A stretch of DNA of 64,000 nt. It comes from Limnoperna fortunei (Eukaryota > Mollusca > Bivalvia > Mytilida > Modiolidae). The stretch covers positions 43,487,927 through 43,551,926 of the forward strand of contig OX104119.1 of the NCBI GenBank assembly GCA_944474755.1, in the 5' to 3' direction. The translations under genes were made by a program, and so were the position numbers. Positions 12,254 to 26,383 of the stretch are shown piece by piece. The notes beneath the pieces are model-generated. The model made no database searches. It was not told the DNA's origin and saw only the letters and a program-made list of their open reading frames with translations. Each line of letters starts with the position of its first letter. The stretch's first letter is position 1.

Positions 12254-15200
12254 ACATAAAAAATTTTACACACCACCCCTATATATTTATTATACCCAGT
12301 GGCGGTATGTGCATAGTAGTTTAAGGAATGCCAGAATCTTCATAAGCCGCTAGATAAAGTACTATCATAAATAAAGTATTATGGTTGTGTGTTTGTTTTT
12401 TTAATTTTAGTTTTACTCTCTTGGCTGTCCTTACTTTTATTTGTATTTATATTGTTCTTATATAAGCAAAGAAATACCACATTAGTAGTAACCAGTCTGG
12501 AAAATAAATCAGGGTACCAGTTTTAGAGGCTTAAAAATTCTGGCTTTATGGACAGTTACTTTCATCAATTTCAGTTGACTGGGGCCAGTATCTAGTGCAT
12601 ATGTGTTTATAAATTTATTGAAAATAAACCATTTAAATCATTTGAGGGGACAGTATATTATTATCTATACTGTTTTAGTTGAGTACCAGTCATAGCTACC
12701 AGTATATTTGTACTTTTTTAGTTGGATACCAGTCATAGGGGTCAGTATATTATTATTTTTACTTTTGTAGTTGAGTACCAATCATAGTGGCCAGTATATT
12801 ATTATTTTTACTTTTTTAGTTGGGTACCAGTCATGGGGACCAGTATCTTGTACAGACAGATGATGACAAGGCATTTCAGAAGTTACTTGTACAACTGGAA
12901 ATGAAAATCAATGAAGTAGTAAGTAAATATTTAATTGTTGGGAGAGTACTTGGATAAAACTCTATACCTTTGGCAGGTAAACCTATAATCCTTGACATTT
13001 GAGTCCACCCTGCCAAACTCAAACTCACAACCAAAGATAATTGACCACATTGTTTATCATCATAATTAGCATCTTTTATATAGTTTGTTCTCACATGCGT
13101 TATATAGTTGCCAAAAAAAGTCACTTAATGTCACCGTTTCCTAAGTGACAATTTGACCTCAGTTTGGGGAGAAATTTACCAAGTTTATAAGGGTGAGGAT
13201 CAAAAGTGAGTGGCTTTAACAATTTCTTGTATCTATGTATAATGTATTTGAAGTACATTTTGTCTTGATATTTAACTTTCGGCAGTAAAACAGACAATCC
13301 TTGTCAATTAGGGTTGGAATTTAGCACAACCTGCCCACAGGAAGACTCAAACCCCATTCCTCATTGTTGACAGGCAGGTGAATAATAGTAGATGACTTAC
13401 TACTTAAAACTCTTGGCCACCGAGGCCCCTCATAAGATATGTTGGTGTTTATTATCTTGTCCTGAATATAGCTAAAATATTGGTTGCTTGATCAATCAAT
13501 CAATCAGTTATATTTATTATACCGCCGAAGAAGAGGGCGCATACTGATGGGCATACTAGTTTACCCCCTTCCTTCTGTCCTTCCATCCGCAACATAACTT
13601 TAGTAACAGTTTTCTCACCAACTACTTATCACAACCACTGAAAATTTTATGGGTGACCTTACCATGTGGTCCTATATTGCGAGTACCGATTTGTTCTGTC
13701 ACATATCTGCATCCTGTTTGCAGACTTAGACAATTTTCAACATTAGTGGTCAATGGAAGAACATTTTCCTAACAGTTTTCTCATGCCACTTGAAATTTAT
13801 ATGTGACCTTACCATGTGATCCTATATTGCGAGTACCGATTTAGGTCAGTCCCCTATCCACTTACTGTTTACTGACGTAGTCAATTCAATGATGTGAATA
13901 GCGGGGGTATACTAATGAGCAGTAGCTCACAGGTTACAAGTTATTAATAAGTAGGTGTTTGTTTATATGAAATTCTATCTGTCAAAAGTCTGCAGTTTTT
14001 TTCTTTTTCTTTCCAGGGTCCCACGCCAGGAGAAGGTATGACTGTTTTTTCTTTAGGGCCTCCAGAATTTGAAGAAGAAGAGCGTCTTAAAAGAAAAACT
14101 TCATTTAAAAGAAGTTAGTGCCCAGCAAGACATATCTTTGGCTTCTGATGTCTTGCTTAAAAAGCTCTCAGTCTAAACTTAGGCATAATCACCTGTTTAT
14201 TATAATCTCCTGTATACAGTATATAAGATCTCAATCTGGAATCTTTCTGTTATCCATGCAGATTGGAAGTCAGCTGACCTGTTTATTGTTGAAGAGGAAC
14301 TTCCAATACTCAATTAGCAGAAATAGAATCCGTAATTTATTGACGCTTAAAAAATTACCAAATTAGAAATTCAGACATTTTTATCCTTGCTAGGTTGAGT
14401 CTGTTGTTTGTTAAATATAGTTTGTGTCCATGATATAATTTATCATATTAATGTACGTACATGTCATCCTTATTTAATATAAATATTTGTGTACATACAT
14501 GTAATACATACATATAATTGATTATTGCATTTACAAAGGGCTTGCACTTTGATTGTGCTGTTCCCAAGCCAACATAATTTTGGTATGGTATCTGTGTAGA
14601 ATTCCCAGACTTCTGTCTGTCTGATTTCACTACTGTTTGTATCAAACAAACCCCATCTACAAAAAAATATTGCTTTGTGAAAATTTCCAGAAATAATGGC
14701 ACAAATTTCTGTCCTCAGCATTGGTGATAAACTTCCATCCATCTGTCCATCTATAATGACAGGACTGAAAAAAGATTTATTTTGCATGACTTCCAAAAAT
14801 ATCTGCATGGACTGCTGAAGGACCAATAGTTGCACAAGATATTCTAATATATCCCAGTAAATAACAAATATATATCATAATAAATCTTGGCATGGTATTC
14901 CTTCCCTTCTTAACGTAATATCTACCTCATACAATTAAATAACACTGATTAAATTAACAGGTTCTTTTGGGAAACGTTCTAATACTGTGTTGGTTTTAAT
15001 GCTTGATAAGTAAGGTGAAAGTAGAGATTTATGTGAAATTTAAAACCTTATCTTTAATTATTATGATTGGATTGAACTGGAAATGTTATGAAAATTTATT
15101 GATTTGTTTTTTATCTTCATTTATATTCTGCTCATGTGGGTTTTGTTGTCCCACACTTGTCTACTCTTTGCTTTTTCAAAGTTTATAAAAGTAAAAGAAA

Positions 15201-18200
15201 CAACCACTCCAGGGGGGGGGGGGGGGGAGGTTGTTCCCTCGTAGGCTGAATCCACATTTGTACTGAAATGTAAGGTGACATTTTAATTTTAATAATTTTT
15301 GTAATTTTAATAAGTTTAATTTTATTTTAAGTTTTTTTTGAGATTAGAAGTAGATAATACTATATATTTTTGTTAGTATTTTAAGAGTTGTCCTGAATTT
15401 ATGAGGTGAAAATACAAGTTTTTGACAGTTAATGTTATTCATATTTTACAGACAATGTAATGTCTCCCATCAATTACCACATATATACATTTTCTGTATG
15501 GTTTGTAAGTCTGCTTGTGATTTTCTGATTGGCTGATTTTGGGAATTTCTCAATTTTACAGTAAAGGAAGTATCAACCTTTATAGTTTTTAAAATGGGGT
15601 ACCTGCCTTTCCAAAAACTCCCTCTAATCCATTCCTACCAAACTGAGTGATTTTCATGAAAATATGTCTTGTTATGCATTATAGTCATTAAATTCTGAAG
15701 TTAAGCCACAGCAAGTGCTGCATAGATTTTATATAAAATATTAATTATTATAATTATTAACTAGAGGGTGAAAGAAGGCATTTTGAATAAACTTTCTGGA
15801 GATGGTTGAAAGAAATATTATGAAAGACATTATAGTGGGGGGGGGGGGGGTGTGTAGTGCCTTCAATGCCAAATCCTTATAGAATTTTTTCTTGACAGAC
15901 CCATAGAAAATGAACTGTATATAGACATATTGGTAGATTTTTAACTTTGCTGTACACAGTAGAATGCTATGTAGAACTAGCTTGACATGAATTGCGTGTT
16001 AAATATGTAAAGGCAGTTTTCTTAATTTTGCATCTGGCGTGAATATGGCTGAAATATTGCTTGCTGAACTTTAAATTTTATTTAGTCATTCAGTTTTTAC
16101 CAGTTTATTTACTTCCTGGTATATACATTGTATGATTTTCACAGTAAATTGGATTTTATTTTAAAGAAACACACCAATTATAAATATTGAAACATTAATT
16201 TTGGAGAGTTTAAAGTGGCACATATTTATATAGCTCATCAGAAATATGTAGGAGTGAAGTACTTGTGAATTTGAACCTTCCAATCTAATTAATATTAAAT
16301 CTTTCAGTTGCTCCACCCATTTTGTTATAAAAGATGGAAGCAAGTGAAGATTTAATAATTAATTGGATCGTAAACTTCCAATATATAATGTTAACTCAAA
16401 TTTTGCAATAAAAATGAATTGATTTTATGATTGGCATAGGTTTTAAAAATCAATGAAGACCCAATAAACCCCACGTCATGTAATAGAAAAAGATATTTTT
16501 CATTACAGTTTATTTAAGCATCGGATGGAGTTTTTTTTTGATACTTCGATACAGGGTGTAAATAGTTTTCGAAAATTAAATATTCCAGTTATTTTTAAAT
16601 CATTTGTGTACATGAAGTTTGACCTTTGATCAACAATAATATTTTTAGGTAAATCAGAAACCACAGGAAATTTGTTAGCAAGTTTAACGAAAACACTTCC
16701 ACATTTGGAAATACGATGTTATTTCAACAAAATTGTATTGTTGCAGTTTTTTTATTCAAATAAATTATCCTATATGAACAAAGGGAGATAACTGTTATTT
16801 AATTGTAAATATAAAATGAAAAAAATAGTTCCTAAATGTAAGGTAACTTCTTTTTGAAAAACGAATATCATTTGACATTTTGTTGAACAGAGGTTAACAA
16901 CTTTGTGTCAATGTGTTCATCTGTTTTCTTATAGTATGTACCGGTGGTATGTAAAATATTATCAGCCTTGTTTAAATTAAAACTTTCAGGAAAGTAATTA
17001 AGCTTAAGAATTTTGTTAATAATTTATATGAACTTTTTTACAAATTGAACAAAGAATATGCATGAAACTTTTGTGTGTGTTTTTTTTCTGTTCTATAATT
17101 AAAACACAATTAATCTAATAATAAAATAATCTAGAAGCATGAAATCAAAGTAACATTACAACTGGTAATTCTTTATATTGATAATCATTTCCTGATACAT
17201 TATTAGATCTTTATCTTAATTGTTTCTTTCAGTGTTTCAAACCAGGAGTCCTTCTAGCGGTGAAAATAGTTTAGAAAAGTCATCGTCAAACTGGTTAAAG
17301 AATTTCTTTTCAAAACGACCAACTAAAGAATCGTTGGAACAAAAAGGCATTATAAAAGGTTAGGATTTGATTTATTCTGTTTGGCTCTATTTTTTGAATG
17401 GTTGGCATGGTAACATGAAGTATTGATAATTATTTGGTTTCTGTTCATTGTGGTCAGAAAAGATATTCATGACTGGGTGTTTTTTGTGTGTTACTAAACA
17501 TTTCCATTTAAGCTTATTAAAGCAACACCATCTTAACATTGACAATGTTCTGCTTTGATGCTAATTTGTACTTTTTGCATGAAATAACAATGCCTTAAAT
17601 TTATAATCAAGCCCAGAAACTTCTTGAATGAGACCTAGCAGGAAATGTTCAGGGCTATTTTAGTCCATGCCTCACTGATCTACCCAGAAACTATTGGTAG
17701 GAACTATCAATGGACCTGTTATAAGTTGTTAACAATGAACATGTCCACCAATCAAAATGTTGATAATATCTTAAACAAAGCTGTTTTTAATTCTTATTTT
17801 ATTTTATCTTGAAATATAAAAAAACAAACAGTAAGATGGGCTGTTAAACAAGTCATTAGAATGTAAATATTTACCAAGGGCAACATAACAGTTAGTTGTA
17901 AAGCCAAAAGACATATTTGTCCCCCTGATGAGTAAACAGTGCTTGACTCTAATAATCATCAATAGCAGGTCAGGTGTTCTCTCCGGGTACTCCGGCTTCC
18001 TCCCCCCATAAAAACTGGACACCATGATATAGCTGAAAAATTGCTGAAAGTGGCGTTAAAACACCATTCAAACAAACAAAACAATAATCATCAATACAGG
18101 CTCGTAAACAGTTTATTAGACGAGTTACACGTACAGTACATTATTATGCTCCATATTAAGACTGTTGTCACTAGGTTCTGTGTCGTACATCTATTTTCAT

Positions 18201-21200
18201 ACAAACAAATTTTATTATTGTAGATGCACTCTTTGGAGGAGATTTAAAAATGATATGTGAAAGGGAAAAGGTTAAGATTCCAAAGTTTGTGCAAAAGTGT
18301 GTGGCTGCTATTGAGAAACGAGGTAACTAAGTTCAAGCATCCAGGGATTATTATTTAAGCAGCTCTAGTTTTGGATTTGTTTCTTTTTTCATGCCAGATT
18401 AAGTTTTTTTATGTTAGTTATAGCTCAATAAATGATGTCCTGTCTGTAAACAATTCACATTTTGGTTATTCTTTGGATCGCATTTATCCTTAAGTGCTTG
18501 TTTGCTTTTTAGCTCACCTGGACCGAAGGTCCATGTGAGCTTTTGCTATCACTTGGCGTCCGTCGTCCGTCTTAAACTTTTTCAAAAATCTTCTCCTCTG
18601 AAACCACTGGGCCAATTTTTTTCAAACTTGGCCACAATCATCCTTAGGGTTCCTTGTTTCAAGTTTGTACCCAGGGTGTTGATCAACAGACAAATATGGC
18701 TGCTGTTACTAAAAATAGAACATGGGGGTCAACACAGGTATCTTTGTAAGCCCAAGCCCTAGGTCCATCAAATTTGGTCCAGAGGTAGCTTATGATGAGT
18801 ACTTGCCAGTCAGTCACCTGTCACCTGACCTTGACCTCAATTTCACGGTCCAGTGACTACGTTAAAGTTTTTGGGTTACGACAGTTCCTCTGTAACTACT
18901 CATGGTAGGATGACAATATTTGGTGTATAGGTTGCTGATGACTAGTACATGACTGTCTGGTAGGTGTCACTTGACCTTGACCTCAATTTCACGGTCCAGC
19001 GACTACATTAAAGTTTTTGGGTTACGGCAGTTTCTCTGTAACTATGCATGGTAGGATGACAATATTTGGTATATAGGTTGCTGATGAATAGTACATGACT
19101 GTCTATTAGTTTCCACCTGACCTTGATCTCAATTTCACAGTCCAGCGACTACGTTAAAGTTTTTGGGTTACGGCTGTTCCCCTGTAACTATGCATGGTAT
19201 GGTAACAATATTTCGTATACAGGCCGCTGCTGATATTTAATGCTATTTACGTAATGCTTATGATGAAATTTATTTTCGTTACTGATGCGGAATGCAGGCG
19301 AGACATTTTTCTGTGTCCACACTTGTTTATGAAATTTCCCGTTTTTGTCCTGTAACTTAAAAACTGTAACAGCTAGAGTGAAACTGTTAATAGCAAAAAT
19401 GATCAGCAATACAAGCCCTACAAATAACTATTTTAAGTCTGAAATTGTCAGATGACTCCTTATAGGAGTTATTGCCCTTAAATGACAATTTTGTTATGAA
19501 ATTTTCGATTTTTGTCCTGTAACTTGAAAACTATAGTAGCTAGATTAAAACTGTAAATTGCCCAAATGATCAGCAATTGAAGCCCTACAAATGATTGCTT
19601 AGTCCAAAATTGCAATATGACTCTTTATAGGAGTTATTGCCCTTTCATTATAAATTTGGACAAATGAACAGTTTTTTAATTATAGATTAGTCTATAACAC
19701 ACCTATTAGTAGAGTAAAACTGTAAATTTCTAAAGTACCCTAAAGGACAATGCCTAAAAACCATTTAATTTTCAGAAATTGTCGATGGCACCTTTTTTTT
19801 GTTTATGATGAATTCCAGATCATACATTTAACCTTTCTGTGTAGAAATATTCTTGCAGCCATATACAGTGATTTCCTGGACAAAGTAAAAGACTGGAAAA
19901 CTATAATTTCAGAAATTTTAACTGAGGTCATCTTGATGTACCTGTAAATTTCATGATCGCTATCAGCAACTGTTTAAACATATATGGCATGTCTGTCACT
20001 CAGGTTATGATGAATATTCTGGGGTAAATTCATTTTCTACACTCATTCAGGACCTCACCAAGTTTGCCCTTAAGTAACACAATAGATATAACCTGTGAAG
20101 CAAGATATGCTGACCCTTCCTGAACACCTGATATCAAAGTAACACAATAGGTATGACTTGTGAAGCAGGATATGCTAACCCTTCCTGAACACCTGATATC
20201 AAAGTAACACAATAGGAATAACCTGTGAAGCAGGATATGCTGGCCCTTCCTACACATCTGATATCAAAGTAACACAACAGGTATAACCTGTGAAGCAGGA
20301 TATGCCGACCCTTCCTGAACACCTGTTATCAAAGTAACACACTAGGTATAACATGTGAAGCATAAAATGCTGACCCTTCCTGAACACCTGATATCAGCCC
20401 TTTCTTCAGCCTCGTTTGTTGTTGGTTTTGGATGTTTGTTGATGGTTGTATTTGTGAGGTTTTTGTTAGCCTTTGTTTTGTACTTTGTTCTTTTGCAAAC
20501 CTGTATACTTACTTGGTTATAAAATTTTTAAGAATGTCAAGATTTCTCTATTTAGCTCAACAGCAGTTGATTTCACAAAAAGTCATAAGTGTAAAATCTA
20601 ATATTGGGAGACCAAAGGGAAATGCATTGTGACGTCAGCACATACAATGTATTTTAAAATTTATTACTTTTTTTAAAACCATTGCTGGTCTGAAGCCCAT
20701 GTGAGCTTTTGTCATCACTTTTCTGTCTTCTGTTGTCCATCCATCATTCTGTTTTTTTTTGTCTCGCCTGCGACGAAAGTCGCTGGAGGCGAGACATGTA
20801 TGGGAATCCAGCTTATGATGAGTACTTGCCAGTCAGTCACCTGTCACCTGACCTTGATCTCAATTTCACGGTCCAGCGACTACGTTAAAGTTTTTGGGTT
20901 ACGGTAGTTCCTCTGTAACTACGCATAGTAGGATGACAATATTTGGTGTTTTAGGTTGCTGATGACTAGTACATGACTGTCTGGTAGGTGTCACCTGACC
21001 TTGACCTCAATTTCACGGTCCAGCGACTACATTAAAGTTTTTGGGTTACGGCAGTTCCTCTGTTACCACACATGGTAGGATGACAATATTTGGTTATAGG
21101 TTGCTGATGACTAGTGCATGACTGTCTGGTAGGTGTCACCTGACCTTGACCTCAATTTCATGGTCCAGCGACTACGTTAAAGTTTTTGGGTTACGACAGT

Positions 21201-24200
21201 AAGTTCCTCTGTAACCACGCAGGGTAGGAAGACAATATTTGGTATATTAGTTGCTGATGACTAGTACATGACTTTCTGGTAGGTGCCACCTGACCTTGAC
21301 CTCAATTTCACTGTCCAGCAACTACGTTAAAGTTTTTGTGTTACTGCAGTTTCTCTGTAACTATGCATGTAGGATGACAATATTTGGTATATAGGTTGCT
21401 GATGAATAGTACATGACTGTCTGGTAGGTGCCATCTGACCTTTACCTCAATTTCACCGTCCAGCGACTACGTTAAAGTTTTTAGGTTACTGCTGTTCCCC
21501 TGTAACCAAGCATGGTAGGATGACAATATTTGGTATATAGGTTGCTGATGAATAGTACATGACTGTCTGGTAGGTGTCACCTGACCTTGCCCTAAATTTC
21601 ACGGTCCAGCAACTACGTTAGTTTTTGTATTAGGACAGTTCCTCTGTAACTATGCATGGTATGGTGACAATATTTGGTATACAGGCCGCTGCTGATATTT
21701 AATGCTATTTACGTAATGCTTATGACGAAATTTATTTTTGTTACTGATGCGGAATGCAGGCGAGATGTTTTTCTGTGTCCACACTTGTTTTAAATTTCCA
21801 GAGCAGTTTGTTTGCTAGCTGGTCCGGAACTGTACTAGGAAGCAGACTGGTCAATTTATGTATTGGAGACAAATGACCTCAGTCAAGCCACAGGAACTGG
21901 AATGGCCAAAATGCCATTACCTTTTTAGAAGCCATACTGTAATGACATAACAGCTGAATAACACATGTGTAAATCCAAATCTATGACATGTTAATTGCCA
22001 AATTTTTTCATGGGTTTGCACTGTTAAGTGACCTATAATGGCTATAATACCTATTAAATTGGTATTTATGGCTTGAAAACTAAACAGATAGAAAGAATCT
22101 TGGGAGCATCCAGTTATTGTAACTTAAAAGTATATATAATAAGTCTGTAAAAACATACTTAATGATAAAAAATTTATATACAGGATTGGACCATGATGGT
22201 ATTTATAGAATCAGCGGAAATCAAGCTCACATACAGAAGCTACGGTGTCAAGTAGATCAAGGTATTTATAGAATTCCTGTTTTGACCTTTCTTGAGCCCT
22301 GCAGCTTCAAAAAAGAGAAGTGACCTCTCCCTATTATTCTGACTATGATCCTTGCTTAAGTAACGTTTTGGAAACAGGACTTGTTAACAGGACTAGTAAC
22401 TCTTGTTGAGGGCTAACAATTTTTATAAGACCGTAGCCCTGCAGGCTAGCCCCTGATTTATAGTATAGTGTAATCAAACTCACATACAGGAGCTATGGTG
22501 TCTAGTCGATCTAGTTATTTATAACTGATCTATGGATTAGTAGAAATATGACAATGTTAGGAAAAAGAACCTTCATTTACTTTGTTTTTTAGCTCACCTG
22601 ACCCAAAGGGTCATGTGAGCTATTGTTATCACTTTGCGTCCGTCGGCGTCGTTGTCGTCGTCGTCGGCGGCGGCGTCGTCTGTAAACTTTTTACATTTTA
22701 ATCTTCTTCTCTGAAACCACTTGGCCAATTGAAACCAAACTTGGCCATAATGTTCATTGGATGGACCTTTACAAAGTTTGTGTTTTTTATTTTGATTGGT
22801 AAACCAATATGGCCGCCACCTCAAGACTTAGTTTAACATAGGACCCTATGGGAAAAAAGTTTAAAAGGGCTTCTTCTCTGAAACCGTTTAACCAATCAAA
22901 ACAAAACTTACTAGCAATATTGTTTGGATGGTCCTCTATAAAGTTTGTGTTTTTGATGGGAATTGGAAATTCAAAATGGCGGCCACCGCAGGACTTAGTT
23001 TAACATAGAACCCTATGGGAAAAAGTTTTAAAAGGCTTCTTCTCTGAAACCGGTTAATCAATGGAAACAAAAACTTACTAGCAATATTGTTCGGATGGTC
23101 CTCTATAAAGTTTGTGTTTTTTATGTCAATTGGAAATTCAAAATGGCTGCCACCGCAGGACTTAATTTAACATAGGACCCTATGGGAAAAAGTTTGAAAG
23201 GCTTCTTTTCTGAAACCGGTCAACCAATGGAAAGAAAACTTACTAGCAATATTGTTTGGATGGTCCTCTATAAAGTTAATGTTTTTTTATCCCAATCGGA
23301 AATTCAAAATGGCCGCCACCGCAGGACTTGGTTTAACATTCGACCCTATGAGAAAAAAGTTTAAAAGGGCTTCTTCTCTGAAACCGTTTAACCAATCAAA
23401 ACAAAACTTACTAGCAATACTGTTTGGATGGTCCTCTATAAAGTTTATGTTTTTTATGGCAATTGGAAATTAAAAATGGCCGCTACCTCAGGACTTAATT
23501 TAACATAGGACCCTATGGGAAAAAGTTTTTAAAGGCTTTTTCTCTGAAACCGGTTAATCAATGGAAACAAAAACTTACTAGCAATATTGTTTGGATGGTC
23601 CTCTATAAAGTTTATGTTTTTTATGGCAATTGGAAATTCAAAATGGCCGCTACCGCAGGACTTAGTTTAACATGGGACCCTATGGGAAAAAGTTTTTAAA
23701 GGCTTTTTCTCTGAAACCGGTTAATCAATGGAAACAAAAACTTACTAGCAATATTGTTTGGACGGTCCTCTATAAAGTTAATGTTTTTTATGGCAATTGG
23801 AAATTCAAAATGGCCGCTACCGCAGGACTTAGTTTAACATGGGACCCTATGGAAAAAAGCTTTTAAAGGCTTTTTCTCTTAAACGGGTTAATCAATGGAA
23901 ACAAAAACTTACTAGCAATATTGTTTGGATGGTCCTCTATAAAGTTTATGTTTTTTATGGCAATTGGAAATTCAAAATGGCCGCTACCGCAGGACTTAGT
24001 TTAACATAGGACCCTATGGGAAAAAGCTTTTAAAGGCTTCTTCTCTGAAACCGGTTAATCAATGGAAACAAAAACTTACTAGCAATATTGTTTGGATGGT
24101 CCTTGATAAAGTTTATGTTTTTTATGGCAATTGGAAATTCAAAATGGCCGCCACCGCCGCAGGACTTAGTTTAACATAGGACCCAATGGCAAATAAAAAA

Positions 24201-26344
24201 AATCTTCTCTATACAACGGGTTAACCAATGAAACAAAGCTTTCTAGTAATATTGTTTGGATGGTCCTATTTAAAGTTTATTGAAAATTACAGGACTTACT
24301 TCAACATCAGGGAAATGCCATCTTCATTGCCTATAAAATCAGGTGAGCGATACAGGCTCTTAAGAGCCTCTGGTTATTTTCTTGTTAAGAGTCAAACCAT
24401 TTGTCTACAGTTCTCACAAATGTTTTTTGAGACGAGATGACAAGAAAATGCATTGAGTTTCACGAAACATAAATGATCTGTTCATCGCTGTTTTGTAACA
24501 TTGTGAGGTCACGTTGTTTACTCAATGTTGTCTTGACAGCGAGGTGAGATGGGCACATCTCACGCTAGTAGAGTGAGATGGGATGATAATTCACATCAAG
24601 GTCAAAGGAAAATACTGCAAAATAGAGATAATGATATAATATCTAATTTTATGCAAACAAGCATGCCAAAAAGATCATTTCTTACTGATTGCTGGGTTGA
24701 AAATGTTGTGACTATTCTATTGATGAAGTGACATCACAAACAAATATTGTATTTGACAACATGTTATGAACCAGAACAGAATTTCTAAATATATCATTGA
24801 AGGTGAGGAGAGGGTACCAGGAGACTTTATTGGGTCACTGTAATCATCACTAATCGAATAAAGCAAACATTTATTATATTAAGTTAACTTTTACGGTCAT
24901 ATTACAGTGGCTTTAGTATAGAATCAGTCATTAAATTATTGCAACAAATAAATTTCTCTGTAAAAGCTGAATTATTGAAGATCCAGACTGTACATTTTTC
25001 CAAACTAATATTGAAGGTATTGACATGTAAAACCATTTATTACAGATACTGAAAATTGGTTTCTCTTAGATGGTACATGTATAAGTATATCATTCAACTG
25101 CCAAAACTTTCTGTTTGGAAATATAAATAATATTTTTTATGTAAATGCTGAAAATATTATAATACTTAAAATAAAACAGTACGTTTACAATACTAGATGT
25201 TGTCAAGGTACATTCAGCAATCATTAAAAGAAAACTGAAAAACATGTACATGATTGAACAGATGATGGCTCAGTTGAATGATTTGTGGAATGTTTCTCAA
25301 ATTTTATTAAAATAAAACCTCATTATGTATATATATATATATATATGATGAATGTACATAGTGTATTTTATCATTTGTCAATATATTTTAGCAGGAATGG
25401 CACTTCAAAGATTTATTATACTTTTTCTCCTTTCACTTCTTTTAAACATATTCTTACTTAAAACCCTATTAAATAAAAATATTATGCACCTGTTCCTTTT
25501 TGAATGCATATCACTGTTTAATTATTTCTGATTAGATATAATTGTAATATCAGTATGTAGATTTTTGTATGCGTTGTTGGGAAATAAAAAATAATATTTA
25601 AAAAACAACATTATTTGGCTACCTTTTTTGTACAGCAATTCATTATTGCAGAATTTGGCTACCGTTGTAGTACAGTTATACATTATTGCAGAACTTAGCT
25701 ACCATTGTTGCAGTCTTCGCGAAATTAGTTCTTGGCTTCTCGGACCTAAACACAAATACTGCCGGACCAATTTAACATTTCTGTTGTAAATTTAACAAAA
25801 TTGCCCGACCAGAGTTAAATTTGACTGTTTTTTGCTGGTCGGGTCCAGCGGACCGGCACATTTCGGGAAGACTGTTGAGTGTTGTTGTACAGCAATACAT
25901 TAATTGCAGAATTTGGCTACCCTTGTTGTACAGCAATACATTATTGCAGAATACATATAGATTATTTTTTATTTAATTACTAAGATCAAAATTATCCTTC
26001 AAGCTGCCTGTGGATAGGTGGTCGGTATTTCGGGTAGCCCGAACCCGAGACGAAATCCCCGAGACAGAAATCGATTTTAATTAATTACTTAGTTATTTGA
26101 CAACATTTTCACAAAATATTTGAAAGATATAATAAGGTTCTGATATTGAATTATTATGTTTAAGTAAAAATGTAATAAAACGTATATTTATGAAAATATT
26201 GCAATTTTTTGTCCCGTAGGTCGGTATTTCGGGTATGCCGAGATGTGAAGGGAGGTAACTATTGTCCGGTAAAACATGGAGATAAGCATTTGCTAAACGA
26301 ACAGATTTATAATAATAATAATAATAATATTAATAATAATAATG

Positions 26345-26383
<39 letters not shown>

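Larger units (their letters stand above)
12919..14016. other. Intron after exon e
   Basis: 1.1 kb made almost entirely of mobile DNA: two antisense SINE remnants, an (ATCA)n run near 13488-13506, and a (CCGC)-type bivalve repeat at 13524-13925. Confidence 0.65.
18323..22183. other. Intron after exon h (3.9 kb)
   Basis: Almost fully occupied by tandem-unit repeats (18511-19304, 19325-19680, 20040-20630, 20761-21766). About 400 bp of unremarkable sequence precede exon i. Confidence 0.7.

Noticed and set aside
14036..14056. A 21-nt 'intron' (gtatga...ctttag) inside exon f
   Set aside because: Far too short to be spliced, and the downstream frame would not fit; the stretch is read through or lies beyond an alternative donor.
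20068..20400. CRISPR-like array of 65-bp periodic repeats
   Set aside because: Repeats are contiguous without unique spacers, and the genome is animal.
25703..25884. 8-bp target duplication for the 164-bp CAGTCTTC element
   Set aside because: Flanks cattgttg and ttgagtgt do not match; only a trivial TTG is shared.
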